The notes beneath the pieces are model-generated. The model did not search any database. It was not told where the DNA came from and saw nothing but the letters and a program-made list of their open reading frames with translations. Positions 1-11,806 of a stretch of DNA of 64,000 nucleotides are shown piece after piece; the first letter of the stretch is position 1, and every line of letters starts with the position of its first letter. Location: the NCBI RefSeq assembly GCF_022539665.2, contig NC_081335.1, positions 62,001 to 126,000 on the forward strand. The letters are read 5' to 3'. Source of the stretch: Daphnia carinata (lineage: Eukaryota > Arthropoda > Branchiopoda > Diplostraca > Daphniidae). The position numbers and the translations under genes are program-made.

Positions 1-2
1 AT

Positions 3-2659
3 GATAAGGAATGTAATAAAGGTTTCTTTCGCGTTTTGCCCTTCATGAAAGAAGCCAAGTATGTAGACATTTTTTAAATATTACATTGTTGCATCACCTC
101 TAAAATTATTATTGGGCTGTTTTGAATTGAAAAAGAATTTGCGGTCGCGTTGGTGATGTCCCACCGCTCCAGTGGCACGTTGAAAACCAAAACCCTGAAG
201 TTGTTACAATTACCATGAGAAATGCAGGATTGGAAGATGACAAATCTGCTGGTTTCTCATTTTCTCTTCAAGGCAAGTTATTCATATCAATGTATTGAAA
301 CGTAAAAGATAATATTCCATTTCATTGATAGGTGAATGCCTGCCTTATCAATCCAACGTGACAACTAATGGGTCTATGAACACCAACAGTTTATGGCTCC
401 ACCAAATCTGGAAAGATTCGGCAGCGATGGGTGGACCTACGGTAGTCGTACCTGGTGTCAATTTGGCCAATGTTATCCCTTGGATGGAAACAGATCTCAA
501 TGATCTTGTCAATAGTAACACTGTGAAATCCACAAATTCCTCCGGATTTCCTATTTCTGGGAGTCTACCTCCAACTAGCACGTTACCTACAGTCACTGGC
601 GTGGCTGATGTGAGCAATAATCTCAATCGACCGCCCACCCGTCGCCCTTCAAGTAACGCAATCCGAACTAGGCCCACACGACGTCCTAATCTGAGGCGTT
701 CAACTACAACAGTTCGCCCAATAACGACCCGTCCAACCACCGCCCGACCCATTAGCTGGGATCAGTATGGTAGGATTCATGAAATTTTACATTGACATGC
801 ATTTTAAAATTTGGATTTTAAACAGATACTTGTGGTGGTGTCATCAATGTTCCTTTGCTATTTGATCGCCTCTCGTTTTACGAATCTTCACAATTTTTGA
901 ACGGGCGTAGCTTTCCTTTGGTCTGCACTTGGAATGTGAAAGTAATTAACTGTTGGAAACGTAGTCTCTCATAAAGAATTAAGGCTATAAATTCATGTGT
1001 ACAGGTGAATCCACTGTGCCGCCGTGCTCGTGTTACCATGAGAGTGGATGTACGCAGTCGACTGGCTGATGTGGATGGATGCACAAAAGGATATTACACT
1101 GTTTCGCCGTTCATGAAAGAAGCCAGGTAAGTGTTGCGACGTTCTTTTTATATTAAAGCAGTATTGCGTTATGTAAAGTGTTGATGGAAAAGAATATGCG
1201 GCCGAATCGGAACGGTGCCACCTTACCAATGGTACGTGGACGACCAAAAACCAGAAGAGGTGACTGTTTTCATGGAGAGTGTTGGACTCGGCGATCACCG
1301 TTCAGAAGGATTGTCCTTTAGCCTTCAAAGTGAGAATGATTTCAATAATTGTGGGACTAGTCTATCATTGAATGATGGCTTATCAACAACATAGGTGAAT
1401 GCATCCCAATCAGATCAGATGTGAAGAAGATTGACGTCGACATTGAAAATTATTGGTCCAACAGTCGCTGGATGAACCGATTATCAGAAGAATATGGAAA
1501 AGGAGATGGACCAAGGGTAGTGATTCCTGGTACATTCGTCTCAACCGTATCGCCATTGCCTGACAAGAATTTCATTGGCACACGGGTTCCATCAATGGAT
1601 CCGGAAAATCAGTCTGAAATTCCTTGGTTGATCTTAAAATCACCTGATCGAAACCAATCCATGTCTACGGTATCGCTCTATACTGATGATTCAAATCATA
1701 TTTTAGAGTCACCTAGCAACTCCGGCAGCTATGTGAATCCTACACCTGTCAGCGTCATTCTGCAATCCAGCAATGCCAACAAAGAGGTTTTTACGGCAAA
1801 ACCAATCGCCGCAACACCAATCGTTCCCTTGGATAATGAAAACATTCCTTGGCTTATCCTCAAATCGCCTAATGAAACCCAATCAACGACAGTGATTTAC
1901 CCATTGGTAACGCATCCGCCGTTGATTACATGGCGTCCGACGAGCCAAAGCACCTTTACTACTCCTTCGGTCACAGTTGGTACGTCGATACATCCGACTA
2001 CTCTTCCATCCACCACTAGTCGTGTACCTACTAAAACTCCAACTACGTTCAAGGCATCGATCACTACTACCACGATGAAATCGACAACGCGCTCACCGTC
2101 AAATAGTACAAGTCCGCAATCCACGATTATTCGTCCGCCTACTCACCAGTCATTTGACACAGTTCATTCTTCTACCACCAAGAGACCTTCCACCACCACA
2201 AGTACCTATACTTCCAGCAGTTCGTCTACTACCAAAAATCCTTCTAATCCTTCCACTACCAAGAGTCCGTCTATTACCAAGAATCCCACGCTTAAGAATC
2301 CTTCCACTTCCAAGAGTCCGTCTAGTACCAAAAATCCGTCCACAACAAAGAGTCCTTCTACTACCAAGAACCCGTCAACTACGGCTAAAAGGCCTTCAAC
2401 AATAGCGAAGCGTCCAACGACGGTGCGTCCATCTACCAAGAGCTCGACGACTACACGTCCTCCGTCCACCACGAAGAGCTCGACGACTACACGTCCCCCG
2501 TCCACCACGAAGAGCCATACTAGTACTCTCAACGAGAATTCCAAAGCAAGTCCAGCAAATATTAATTCAGATGATGGTATCCAAGAAGCCATTTCGTACC
2601 TCTCCTCCGTTTTAGAAGAAACAAAAAAGAGAAATAACTTACCTTCGTCTGAGAAGTGA
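3..2659 (+). CDS. CUB-like/mucin-like secreted protein A, two CUB-like units (5' partial)
   Basis: Exons 3-58, 136-272, 332-769, 826-941, 1005-1126, 1193-1329 and 1395-2659 give 756 residues; the start lies left of the window. The protein holds the end of one CUB-like unit, a Thr/Arg/Pro linker, a complete second unit (starting DTCGG, with CTWNVK, CRRARVTMR, GCTKGYY and ICGRIG blocks and six Cys) and a long Thr/Ser/Pro/Lys-rich tail that should be heavily O-glycosylated. After each CUB unit comes a linker motif, here RWMNRL followed by GDGPRVV. The tail contains IPWLILKSPD and IPWLILKSPN. Exon lengths 116, 122 and 137 recur in the three genes downstream. The intron after 272 has a GC donor. 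CUB-like is a fold-level call from Cys spacing and the CGG and CTW blocks; a partner or substrate cannot be told. An AATAAA lies at 2881. Confidence 0.8.
2438..2513 (+). repeat. 36-bp tandem repeat coding for KSSTTTRPPSTT
   Basis: Two adjacent copies of a 36-bp unit, nearly identical, start at 2438 and 2474, with a third beginning at 2510. Each adds twelve residues to the mucin-like tail of gene A. Such in-frame units expand and contract readily, so length polymorphism is likely. Confidence 0.8.
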
Positions 2660-3278
2660 TTCAAAGTAGGATGCTCCAGTCGCGCCCCACCATTATGTGT
2701 TGAAATGTGAACCGGAGAATTTGGAATAGCTTCAGAGTTGTTGGAGACAAACTGATGGTTATGTATTTCAATAAGTTAATTCAATTAGACTACCTATTTA
2801 TCTATTGTAAGTTTAAATAGTTTTGAGCTATAAAAACGTAATTTTTTTAGATTTTTTGGATTTCTTAATAATCGCTAATTAATAAACACTACCTGAACAT
2901 TTAGTTCGAAATAATTATAACGCATAATCGTGCGTGGTAAATACGAGTTACCTTTTTTTTTTGTATTATTTAAGCAAAAAAGAGGCGGACTTTCCAATCC
3001 TAATTCCCCTAACTTTTATCTAAACACTTTTTTTTAATGACTTTGTACACAACTGCTTTGAAAGTCAGAGCGGGGAGTTGCTTTCTCTTCCGATAGAATC
3101 TTCTCCCACGCGCTCATTGGAATTGAAGACAGATGCGAACGATTCGTATTCTTTAAGTCTCATCTTCGGCAGCTCGAATCGTTTTGGAAAGTATCAAATG
3201 GTCTCTTGTTTTATTCAATAAATCATTGACTTCATGTTTTATTCTTTTTTAGGAGCGGAAAAGGTTGTTCGTGTTGAG
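2660..3278. other. 3' UTR of gene A and intergenic DNA before gene B
   Basis: AT-rich, with an AATAAA at 2881-2886 that fits the poly(A) signal of gene A. No coding frame is supported here. An acceptor-like site just before 3253 starts the leader exon of gene B. Confidence 0.5.
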
Positions 3279-3797
3279 ATGGATAACGCCGCAGAAACGC
3301 TTCGGTTAATTCAAGAATCGAAAACAAGGATTCGTTTTCGAACGCTCAATGGTACGTGAAAACTTGAAGAATATGTGCACGTTTATTAATGAAATGCGTG
3401 TCATGGAAATTCACAAAACCATCATGGGTATGTAGGTTTTATTGGTTGAACGCAGAATATTTCTGTGGTTTTATTTTAAACAACTCTTAAGTTCGTAGAG
3501 TTCCGATATCGTTTTTTAGAAGGAGGACGAAATTTATGAAGCAAACAAGAAAGAAGCTACACGAATGGTTGACTATATTTACCTCTTGCGTGTGTGTTTG
3601 CATAAGATACCCCAAATAGGATGTGTGGCGATGGCATGAATAGAAAGAAGAGAAAACAAAAGAGAAAAAAAATAAAGCTATTGCGCTCAATCGTAATGGC
3701 TCAGTCTCTGTCCAACCTCGGATAGCATTTGAATACTCGTCCTCATCGTTATACCAGTGTCAATTTTTCAGTTTATTCTTCGACCACCATTCGAACG
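3279..3797 (+). other. Leader exons of gene B, possible N-terminal extension
   Basis: An ATG at 3279 opens 73 nt (MDNAAETLRL...) to a GTACGT donor after 3351. A second small exon, 3772-3797, has good splice sites and joins in phase to the ATG at 3866. Either these are 5' UTR exons, leaving the signal peptide at 3866 as the true N-terminus, or the protein starts 33 residues earlier. The UTR reading is preferred because the signal peptide would otherwise be internal. Confidence 0.4.
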
Positions 3798-3865
3798 GTA
3801 TGCAAATGTTTTTCTTATTAAAGGCGAGAATGGATTCTGTAATTAATTATGTTGTGTGTGTGTAG

Positions 3866-6069
3866 ATGCGTCAAGCATTTCTCTTATTGTTTGGTTTCTG
3901 CCTTGTGATCTCCTTTACCTCTACAGGTATGAAATTGATGAGTTTAAGTTTTCAGTACTTAATTCTTTTTTAAATATCACAAGGTTCTACTACGTACTTG
4001 AAAGGCAGAGACATGTTGAGAAAGGCGGTGCAGGAAACGCCAGTAAATGCAAACGGGGTTACAGAAAACACTGGACCTTATCGACATTCCCAAAAAGAAA
4101 AAACTAAAAACCGGAAAAATGCAAATGTCGTTCCGCCACCGCCGATTACTGTCCGCCCGCTATACATTTCACGTCGCAGTACCAGCACCATCCGTCCGTC
4201 CAATTCATTCATTGATTGGTCTGAACACGATGCTGGTAAATCGTTTATCAATTTGTATTTATTCACTCGCTGTTGAAGCATTTCTCTCATTCAGATACGT
4301 GCGGTGGCAGCGTCAATGTTCCATTGACATTCGACCGCATTTCACTCTTCGAATCGTCACAATTCCTAGAAGGACGCGACTATCCTCTCCTGTGCACCTG
4401 GAATGTTAAGGTAGATAACACTGATGGCTGATCATTAAAAAAAAACAATAATATATATCGCGTTGTTACTGACTGGCTAATGTACAGGCGAGCAAAAGCT
4501 GCGGTCTGGCTCGAATCACCATGAGAATTGATGGACGCAGTCGACTGCCAGATGTGAGAGGATGTGCCGACGGTTATTACGCGGTTTATCCGTTCATGAA
4601 ACAAGTCAGGTAAAACATAGCATTTATTTTAAGTCAATTTAAACTGGACTGACGTTTTGTTTTTACTATGAATAAAGAATCTGTGGCCGCATTGGAGATG
4701 TTCCGCCTCTCCAGTGGTACGTCGACACTCAACAGCCAAAAAATGTAACCATCATCATGGAGAACATCGGTCTTGATGACGGCCTTCCGGAGGGCTTGTC
4801 CTTTACTCTTCAAGGTGATCACGTTAAATGTAATTCAAATAAAAAAAAAGATGATAGCAAAAATCTTTGATAGGCGAGTGTATCGACGATGAATCCGATG
4901 AAGAAATCACGAATGTTGACAAGGAAAACGAACGTTTGAAAGGACGATGGATGAAGCGACTCGTGGAGGATTTTGAAAGAGGAGAAGGTCCCAGAGTGGT
5001 TAAATTAGCAAATCCTAAACGTCGCACAACCACTTTGCCCTCTACCGAACCTGTTTCAAGTGCCGAAGCAACCACTGGTCACCCAATTACCACAACTCCT
5101 GATTATCCTTCAACAACAGCCACTGATTATCCTTCAACAACAACCACTGATTATCCTTCAACAACAACCATTGGTCATCCTTCAACAAAAACAAGACAGA
5201 CACTCTCGTACGATGATTCTGGCATCCCGTGGCTCATCTTGAAATCTCCCGACCCTAGTCCGTCTTCAATAGAAGTCTCCTCGCCTATTAGACGCCTCCA
5301 TGAATCAGCCATAACCAGTCGCCCGATATCCCCCACTACCGCACGTCCACTTCATGCTTCCAAACATCGTCCTCGGATCATTCCCAAATATCCACATACT
5401 GACGTCCACATAACCTCAACATCTTCTTATGTTGTTAACCCAGAACAAAGTAAACCAGTGGCTCATAAAATCCGGCCGGTAGATACTTCTGTCACGGGTT
5501 ACAGCAACTATTCCAACATCCCATGGGTCATCCTAAAATCACCCGATGTCATCGTTTCCATGTCCACATCCCTTCCATATTCTCCAAACTATCCATCCAC
5601 AACAATGCCTCCCACGACATATGAAACTATTGCACCAACAGCCACCCAATTCCCATCGTCCAATGTCCCTATTATTGTCCGTACATTGCCAACTACTCAA
5701 CCGACAACCCAACCAACAACGACGAGCACAGTTGCTCCCACAACGACGACTGAACCTCCAAGAACAACGACTGAATTTCCAACAACCACAACTATTGACG
5801 TTGAGACTACATCGCCGACCAGCACGCCACAGCCCATCACGCCCAGTCACGAGACATCGTTCTATCCTTCACTCAACACCCAACCACCAACGTATTTAAT
5901 TCATCCGCACACGCCTGCAACGACAGAGTCCATCACTACAATTCCAGCGGCTGTCGATGACGCATCGATTTCTTATATAAGTTTAAACGGTCAGAAATTT
6001 ATATTTAACAAATTGCAACGTAAGTTTCAACGTACGTTCTCTAAATTAAAGCAATTAGCGTCATCTTAA
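3866..6069 (+). CDS. CUB-like/mucin-like secreted protein B
   Basis: Exons 3866-3926, 3984-4235, 4295-4410, 4488-4609, 4678-4814 and 4874-6069 give 627 residues. Residues 1-20 (MRQAFLLLFGFCLVISFTST) are a clear signal peptide. A basic, Pro-rich linker follows, then one CUB-like unit (DTCGGSVNVP... to GECI) and a long Thr/Pro/Ser tail. After the CUB unit comes GRWMKRLVEDFERGEGPRVV. IPWLILKSPD and IPWVILKSPD occur in the tail. The C-terminus carries ISYISLNGQKFIF followed by a basic Lys/Phe-rich end, shared with gene C. It is a paralogue of genes A, C and D with identical intron phases. A secreted, O-glycosylated extracellular or cuticle-lining role is inferred. Confidence 0.85.
5098..5172 (+). 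repeat. 24-bp tandem repeat coding for DYPSTTTT
   Basis: Three to four adjacent 24-bp units (GATTATCCTTCAACAACA plus six variable bases) lie in the mucin-like exon of gene B. They code for DYPSTT-type octapeptides; a diverged copy (IGHPSTKT) ends the run. Confidence 0.75.
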
Positions 6070-6782
6070 ATATTATTAAAATGTGTTGCTTTTCAAGTGA
6101 AATGTCAATGTATATTTTTAATTAATTGGTACCATTTACTCTGTCAACTTCTGACGGGCATTTGGCCAATTCACTGATACCCCTAGTCCTCGGTAACATA
6201 TTCAGAGGAATGGGAAGTAAGTGAAACAATTATTTCGGAATCTGTGCGCCGATGTGATGAGGAAAATTGTATTTTAATGCTCTCATATCGCACGCCCCAT
6301 TTATTTGAATAAAAATAGCCCAACGTACTACGCCACAGTTGGTAGCTCTTTGGAGCGCTTCATAGCGCAAGAGAAAGTCAATTTTAACGATAGAGGTCAT
6401 CGAGTCTCTTGACACAAAGTTTAAATTTAGCATTTGTTGCTAAAACGTTGGGTACGGTTGCAATTTATTCGTGGCGGAAGATTTGATGCGTTGAACGAGA
6501 ACGAAATTGATGAAGCAGAGACATGAGGAAAAAAAAATAACTATTAAAAGGTATTTCAATTCTTTGGAGTATTGTGTACATCCGTGTGGAACCTTTTGTA
6601 CATTTTGTCTAATGGTTTGGTTGTCTCTAGAAAAGAAAAAAAAACGGACATTTTGTTGTCCCTGTCCAGTTTTCTTCCATCGACAGCCTTTTGTAGAAGC
6701 CAAAATTCAACGTCAGTCGCCTGGTATTTTCTGGATTGGTTGAAATTGAGTGAAAGCACCCAGTGAAAACAAATCGACGTTG
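6070..6782. other. Intergenic DNA between genes B and C
   Basis: Short open frames on both strands have no supporting splice or codon pattern. AATAAA at 6308-6313 may be the poly(A) signal of gene B. Nothing else recognised. Confidence 0.45.
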
Positions 6783-8664
6783 ATGATGGGCATCTTCAGT
6801 GGAAAGGTAAATAAACTTTGTCGAATATTCGTCCAGTACCTAATTATTTTAGATTTATGTAAAGACTTTAATTTCATTTTGAACTGATGCAGGGAAAACA
6901 TCAATCGTTTGTGTTCTTATTCTCCAGTCTATTTGCAGTCGATTCATTCATTTCGGCAGGTGAGTCAACATTACATAAAATTTTATTATTGCCAGATGAG
7001 GCAATAAATATGTTAAAACATCGCTTATCATTTGACAAAAAAAGCCATGACTCGTTCATTGACTCCATCGTTGACAAGAGACAAGGGATTGTCAATAACT
7101 GTACATGGTGTTGTCGCCACTGGCGATCGTGAGGGGATCGAGTATAACGGCGAGAAAAATTACCGTGACCATCGTCCCTTTAGCACCGCCCGTCCAATAA
7201 CAAAAAGACGTCCCGCTAATTGGGATCCCTATGTGGCCGGTATTTATTTTTGAACAATCAACAATTGGTTTGGATTAAACACGAAAAATGTTGTCCGACA
7301 TGGAAATTGCAGATACGTGCGGAGGTACGATCAACATCCCCTTGTCTTTCGATCGGCTTTCCTTGTTTAAATCGTCCGGATTTCCGGCCACACGCGACTA
7401 CCCCCTCATCTGCAATTGGAACGTCAAGGTGAAATGAATTTGAAACTCTTATTTCGTTCATTGTCCGTATAAATTCTTGGTTTTATCCAGGTGAATTACA
7501 ATAAATGCCGTCGTGCCCGTATTACCATGAGAATGGACGGTCGCAGTCGATTAGCCGATGCGGAGGGTTGCACAAAAGGACATTTCACTGTTTCACCCTT
7601 CATGAAACGAGTCAAGTAATTCATTCCCTTTGACTTCTTGATAAGCCATTTCTTTTCGTTTTAACATAACGGTTCGTATGGATTAAGAATTTGCGGTAGG
7701 ATCGGTAACATTCCGCCCTTCCATTGGTACTTTGACAGCCAACAGGCGGAGAAGAACGTCACCATTACTATGAAGAATATAGGCATCAATGATGGCTATT
7801 CAGAGGGCGTTTCATTTACCCTTCAGGGTGAGTCATTTATGGTCTTCGTTTAGACACATAACGAGAGCTGAATATCGTTATTCTGTAGGTGAATGCTTGC
7901 TAGAAAAGACATACGTTAAAAAGATGAATGCCGGCAAGGAAAATGACAGGTTTCACGTCAGATGGATGAGTCGACTGTTGGAGGATCTTGAAACAGGAGA
8001 AGGGCCTCGATTGATTCAAGCAGCGCGTCATACAACTCGACTTCCATCGACCACCCCTCGTCCATCGACCACTCAACGTCGATTTACCACTGTCCGACCA
8101 TCGACCACTGCTCGCCCATCGACAACTCAACGGCCATCCACCACTCTCCGTGCAAAGACTAAGCGTCGTCCTGTAGCTATTCAAAGAACATCTACCACAA
8201 CGAAACGTTCAATATCCTATGTGCATCCTGACCTTCTTTGGCCTTTTCTTGGGACTCCCGAGCCTTTCATTCCTTTGGAATCACTACTCGATGTGCATCC
8301 ATCATCCAACATCACTAGGGACACTTCATTCACGGTACAATCTTCTACCAAACCCACAGTTAACCTATTTAAATTTAAACCTAATCAATTAGCACCTGTC
8401 GTGAGTAGTACCTTGACCACTAATCTTTCATTAACCACTTCTGATTCAAATGTCCCTCATTCCACAAACCAATCGGTACATTTGATTGATATATCTAGTG
8501 GTCAATCACTGAATTCTCAAGTGCCACTTGAAATGAACAGCACCATTCCTGAGCTCGTTTTGGAGGGTCAAACGAATAATGGCAACCCAATTTCGTACAT
8601 TAGTCTGAACGGGCAAAAATTTGTGTTTAGCAAATTCCACAAATTTAAGAAATTATTGTCCTAA
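6783..8664 (+). CDS. CUB-like/mucin-like secreted protein C
   Basis: Exons 6783-6806, 6893-6959, 7045-7239, 7313-7428, 7491-7615, 7688-7827 and 7889-8664. The start is uncertain: either ATG 6783 with a small first intron, or ATG 6887 read straight through; both keep a hydrophobic signal segment (FVFLFSSLFAVDSFISA). From 6887 the protein is 474 residues. It has one CUB-like unit (DTCGGTINIP, CNWNVK, CRRARITMR, GCTKGHF, ICGRIGNIPP), then RWMSRLLEDLETGEGPRL and a short RPSTT-rich stretch. ISYISLNGQKFVF near the C-terminus matches gene B. The IPWLILKSP motif is absent or eroded. Exons five and six are each one codon longer than in the paralogues. Confidence 0.82.
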
Positions 8665-10009
8665 AGCGTTTTAAACATTCGTGTAACACCAGGTTGGTAA
8701 AAGTTGCTATTTAAAAAACATTTAACGAGCGTGTTAGTCAATACATAATTGACTAGTCCAATTTTGGATTCCCGTGGTTCCAAAATTTTAAACAGACCCT
8801 ACGATTTTATAATGGAATAATCGATTCAATTTATCGCCAGGCAATTGAAAACAATCGTTTTCTCCCACACGTTTTTTTTTTTTCAGGTGACATCAAACCC
8901 TATTATTTTTGGCTTATTATTTTCTATCTAACTTTTTTTTTCTTTTCGAAAAAAAGCAGGTCGAACATAAAGAAATGGTCCAGGTGGACAATAGACCTTA
9001 CCGATAAATTTCTATGACTTTGGCGGGCGTTTCTCAAGACTTTCACCGCGTGCCAAAAATCCCAGGTCCAACCTTCCCTTAACGAATTTCGCATCATGTA
9101 AATGGTAAGTATACGTATCTAGGCCATAATAACTATACATTTTCATGCAATTTGTTGGACGTGTTGTTTCACTTATTGCCGAGCTTATGCAAAAGAGGAA
9201 ACAAGGCCTCGAAACTCTAGAACGAGTCGCTGTAAGAAGGTCAGTCTGAATTTACTTATCGTTAAGTAAAAAGCTCATTTAGTGCTCGTCAAAAAGACAT
9301 GATGTGAATGGAAGTCATTAGAGCCGTCATTTATCTTTAGGACAGACGAAATAAAGAGAACGACCTATATATCTACATGTCATCTCTTTGCCAATACAAT
9401 CGTTCAGGTACCACAACGCCATTTAAAAAAAAGAGAGAGACACTGGTGTTCTCTCTTTTTTTTATACGTACAAGCCCTCGGGTGTAGAAAGAATCAAAAG
9501 GAAGGAGGAGACAGCACCTGTCCTTCTTACTTCTAATCTTTTTTTGTTTCTTTTCAGGTGCGTTCAGCCCACGTGAGAAATGTAAGCAGAAGAAACCTAC
9601 ATACACAAGGAGTATTGTTCTCTCTTTCTGCGTCGAGTATGGGCCAGCAGAGAAAACAGAAAGGCGGAAAAAAGTCGGTTGTATTGGACCAGTCTCAACA
9701 GTCCAGCTCGTACCGTCAAAGCATCAACATCTAGCCAACCATATCTGCTTGCTTATCTGTGTCGTCCATATCGCGTGCCTTGGTGAGTTTATTTTTCATT
9801 TTGTTTTTTTTAAAGGAAATATTTAAACTCGATGTTGGGATATGCTCTGACCTCCTTCTATTCTTTGACCCCGTCTTCCGTGTGTGTGCGTGTCCTCCTT
9901 TTTCCGGCCCAGGTAATTGATCACATTTGACTGCTGTCATTTCCAGTTATTCAATTGTTTATCGTTCGTTTTCAACGTATCATTTAGATATCAAACTGGT
10001 GAAAAAAAA
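8665..10009. other. Intergenic DNA between genes C and D
   Basis: AT-rich, with poly(T) runs and a few donor- and acceptor-like sites, such as an ATG followed by GTAAGT near 9110, that may belong to 5' UTR exons of gene D. The 9373-9606 minus frame is low complexity. No gene is supported. Confidence 0.4.
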
Positions 10010-11806
10010 ATGCGTCTGCTCATCTTGTCGGTTCTAATCGCCTTCATGTCATCCGCTTCAGCAGGTAAAGTAGTCCACATTGTTCATTTTAAATAGCACA
10101 ATCATTTTATTGCCCGCCCCCCCAAAATAGGAGTTGTATCGGATCGATTGAAAGCAACGATGAATAAATATCAAAAGATTGAAGTGTCTTTGCCTGAAAC
10201 TCGGCCCATCAGCTCGAAAGGTTTGGTCTTATTTCTTATCTTGAATTCATGAAAGGAAATTCATTAATTTCGTGCATGAAAAGGAATTATGCAAAACATC
10301 CAGAACGCCATTGGAAATCGTCATGTGACTTTCAAGATCCCGGCCATCCCTTTTGTGTCAAACCTTTGGCGAAGCCGAAACTCAACTGGCAATGCAGCAA
10401 TAGCCAAAAATGCAACAGCGCTGTCAAATGCAGAAGGACATCAACAACAAGATATCGGGGTCAGCAGCATCATCTCGACATCAACGGCCGTGCCAACTAA
10501 ACCCGGCGGTCATCCAGGTAAAGAAAAATCCACAACTATAAATAATGGACAGACGAAAATCGAAAGGAAACGAGAAATTCAATTTTTTAGGTCAAACTAT
10601 TTTCCGCTTCTTTTCCACTCGACCGTTGCTTTCTCAAGCTTTTATCTTTCCTTCTTTATATGATCGAAATGGAAGTCACAAAGAACAAACCGCACATTGT
10701 TTTCTTAATTTTTGATTCGATTGTGGAAGAAAGGGACATAAAATAGCATAGAAGAGTAGGTCATTTAAGTCAAGCAAATGTTGTTCGTACAACATAATGG
10801 CCTGTATTGTTTTCACCATTCATGGAGTCAATTCAATTTTTGTAAATAATGAAACAGATTGGTGCGGAGGTAACATCCTTTTGGATCTCAATTCCCGCAG
10901 GGAGTTAACCTACAAATCGACTCAGTTCCCGGCCGGACGCTCCACCCCTTACGCCTGTTCGTGGGACGTCAAGGTAACATTTCACACACGCGTTTCGAAA
11001 GAAATGGAACAGGTTATATTTAGAGACATTGTGTTTAATGATGACATTATACAGGTGAGCAAAAACTGCCGTCGCGGGCGGGTGACTATGAGGATGGACG
11101 GACGCAGTCGGCTAGCACAAGAAGATCGATGCAGTAAAGGATATTATCGAGTATCGCCGTTCATGAAGGAAGCCAAGTAAAAATAGTTTTCGCACTTGCA
11201 CCGCAATCCATTTTAATGCCGTTATTTTTCAAACGGACAGAATCTGTGGACGGATTGGAACGGTTCCACCATTCCAGTGGTATGTCGACGACAAACAGCC
11301 AGAAGATGTCACTATTATTATGAAAAATATCGGCCTCAATGACGGCAACTCTGAAGGACTGTCATTTACACTCTCTGGTGATTTACTACTTTCGTGTTAT
11401 TTGTTTTTAAAGACCGTTCATAATTGTGTTTTTTTTTTTTTTTTTTATGTTTTCAGGTGAATGTCTGTCAAAGGATGGTAGCGGCGAAACGAAGAATAAG
11501 ACGAGGGATGTCGCCATGGACAATATGGAGACCAACAGTCGATGGATGTACCGTCTGTTGATGGATTCAACGACACCTGGCAGCCGCCAAAGTCAAGTCG
11601 TTCTCCACACGGCCAGCATGTCGTTGCAACCCAATTCCAAACTGTCGGCAAAAGCTTCGGAAAAGATCAGCCAAGATTTCGGCCAAGCCTTGGCGTCACA
11701 ACCGGATCTAGCGCCGGCTGAAAGTTCGACGACCTCCAAACCAGCCAATAAAATCACATTTTATTCGCCTCTTTATCTCATTTTCAGAAAATTTAATCTC
11801 ATCTAA
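10010..11806 (+). CDS. CUB-like secreted protein D, short tail
   Basis: Exons 10010-10064, 10131-10220, 10284-10517, 10858-10973, 11055-11176, 11241-11377 and 11457-11806 give 367 residues. The signal peptide is MRLLILSVLIAFMSSASA. The pre-CUB linker is split over an extra exon and is Asn/Ala-rich rather than Thr-rich. The CUB-like unit starts DWCGGNILLD and keeps CSWDVK, CRRGRVTMR, CSKGYY and ICGRIGTVPP. The post-CUB motif is SRWMYRLLMDS, but the GxGPRVV part is lost. The tail is only about 115 residues, lacks long Thr runs and ends FRKFNLI. It is the most diverged member of the array. The intron 10518-10857 (340 bp) is large for this locus and shows no gene of its own. Confidence 0.82.

Noticed and set aside
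348-752. Long minus-strand open frame opposite gene A (Val/Arg-rich)
   Set aside because: Antisense shadow of the Thr/Arg-rich coding exon; no splice logic and codon pattern follows the plus-strand gene.
2206-2664. 152-codon minus-strand frame opposite the mucin tail of gene A
   Set aside because: Reverse complement of repeated ACC/TCC codons gives GGT/GGA-type Val/Gly frames; not independent coding.
5539-5899. Two overlapping 100+ codon frames within gene B exon 6 on both strands
   Set aside because: Shadows of low-complexity Thr/Pro coding sequence; gene B explains the interval fully.
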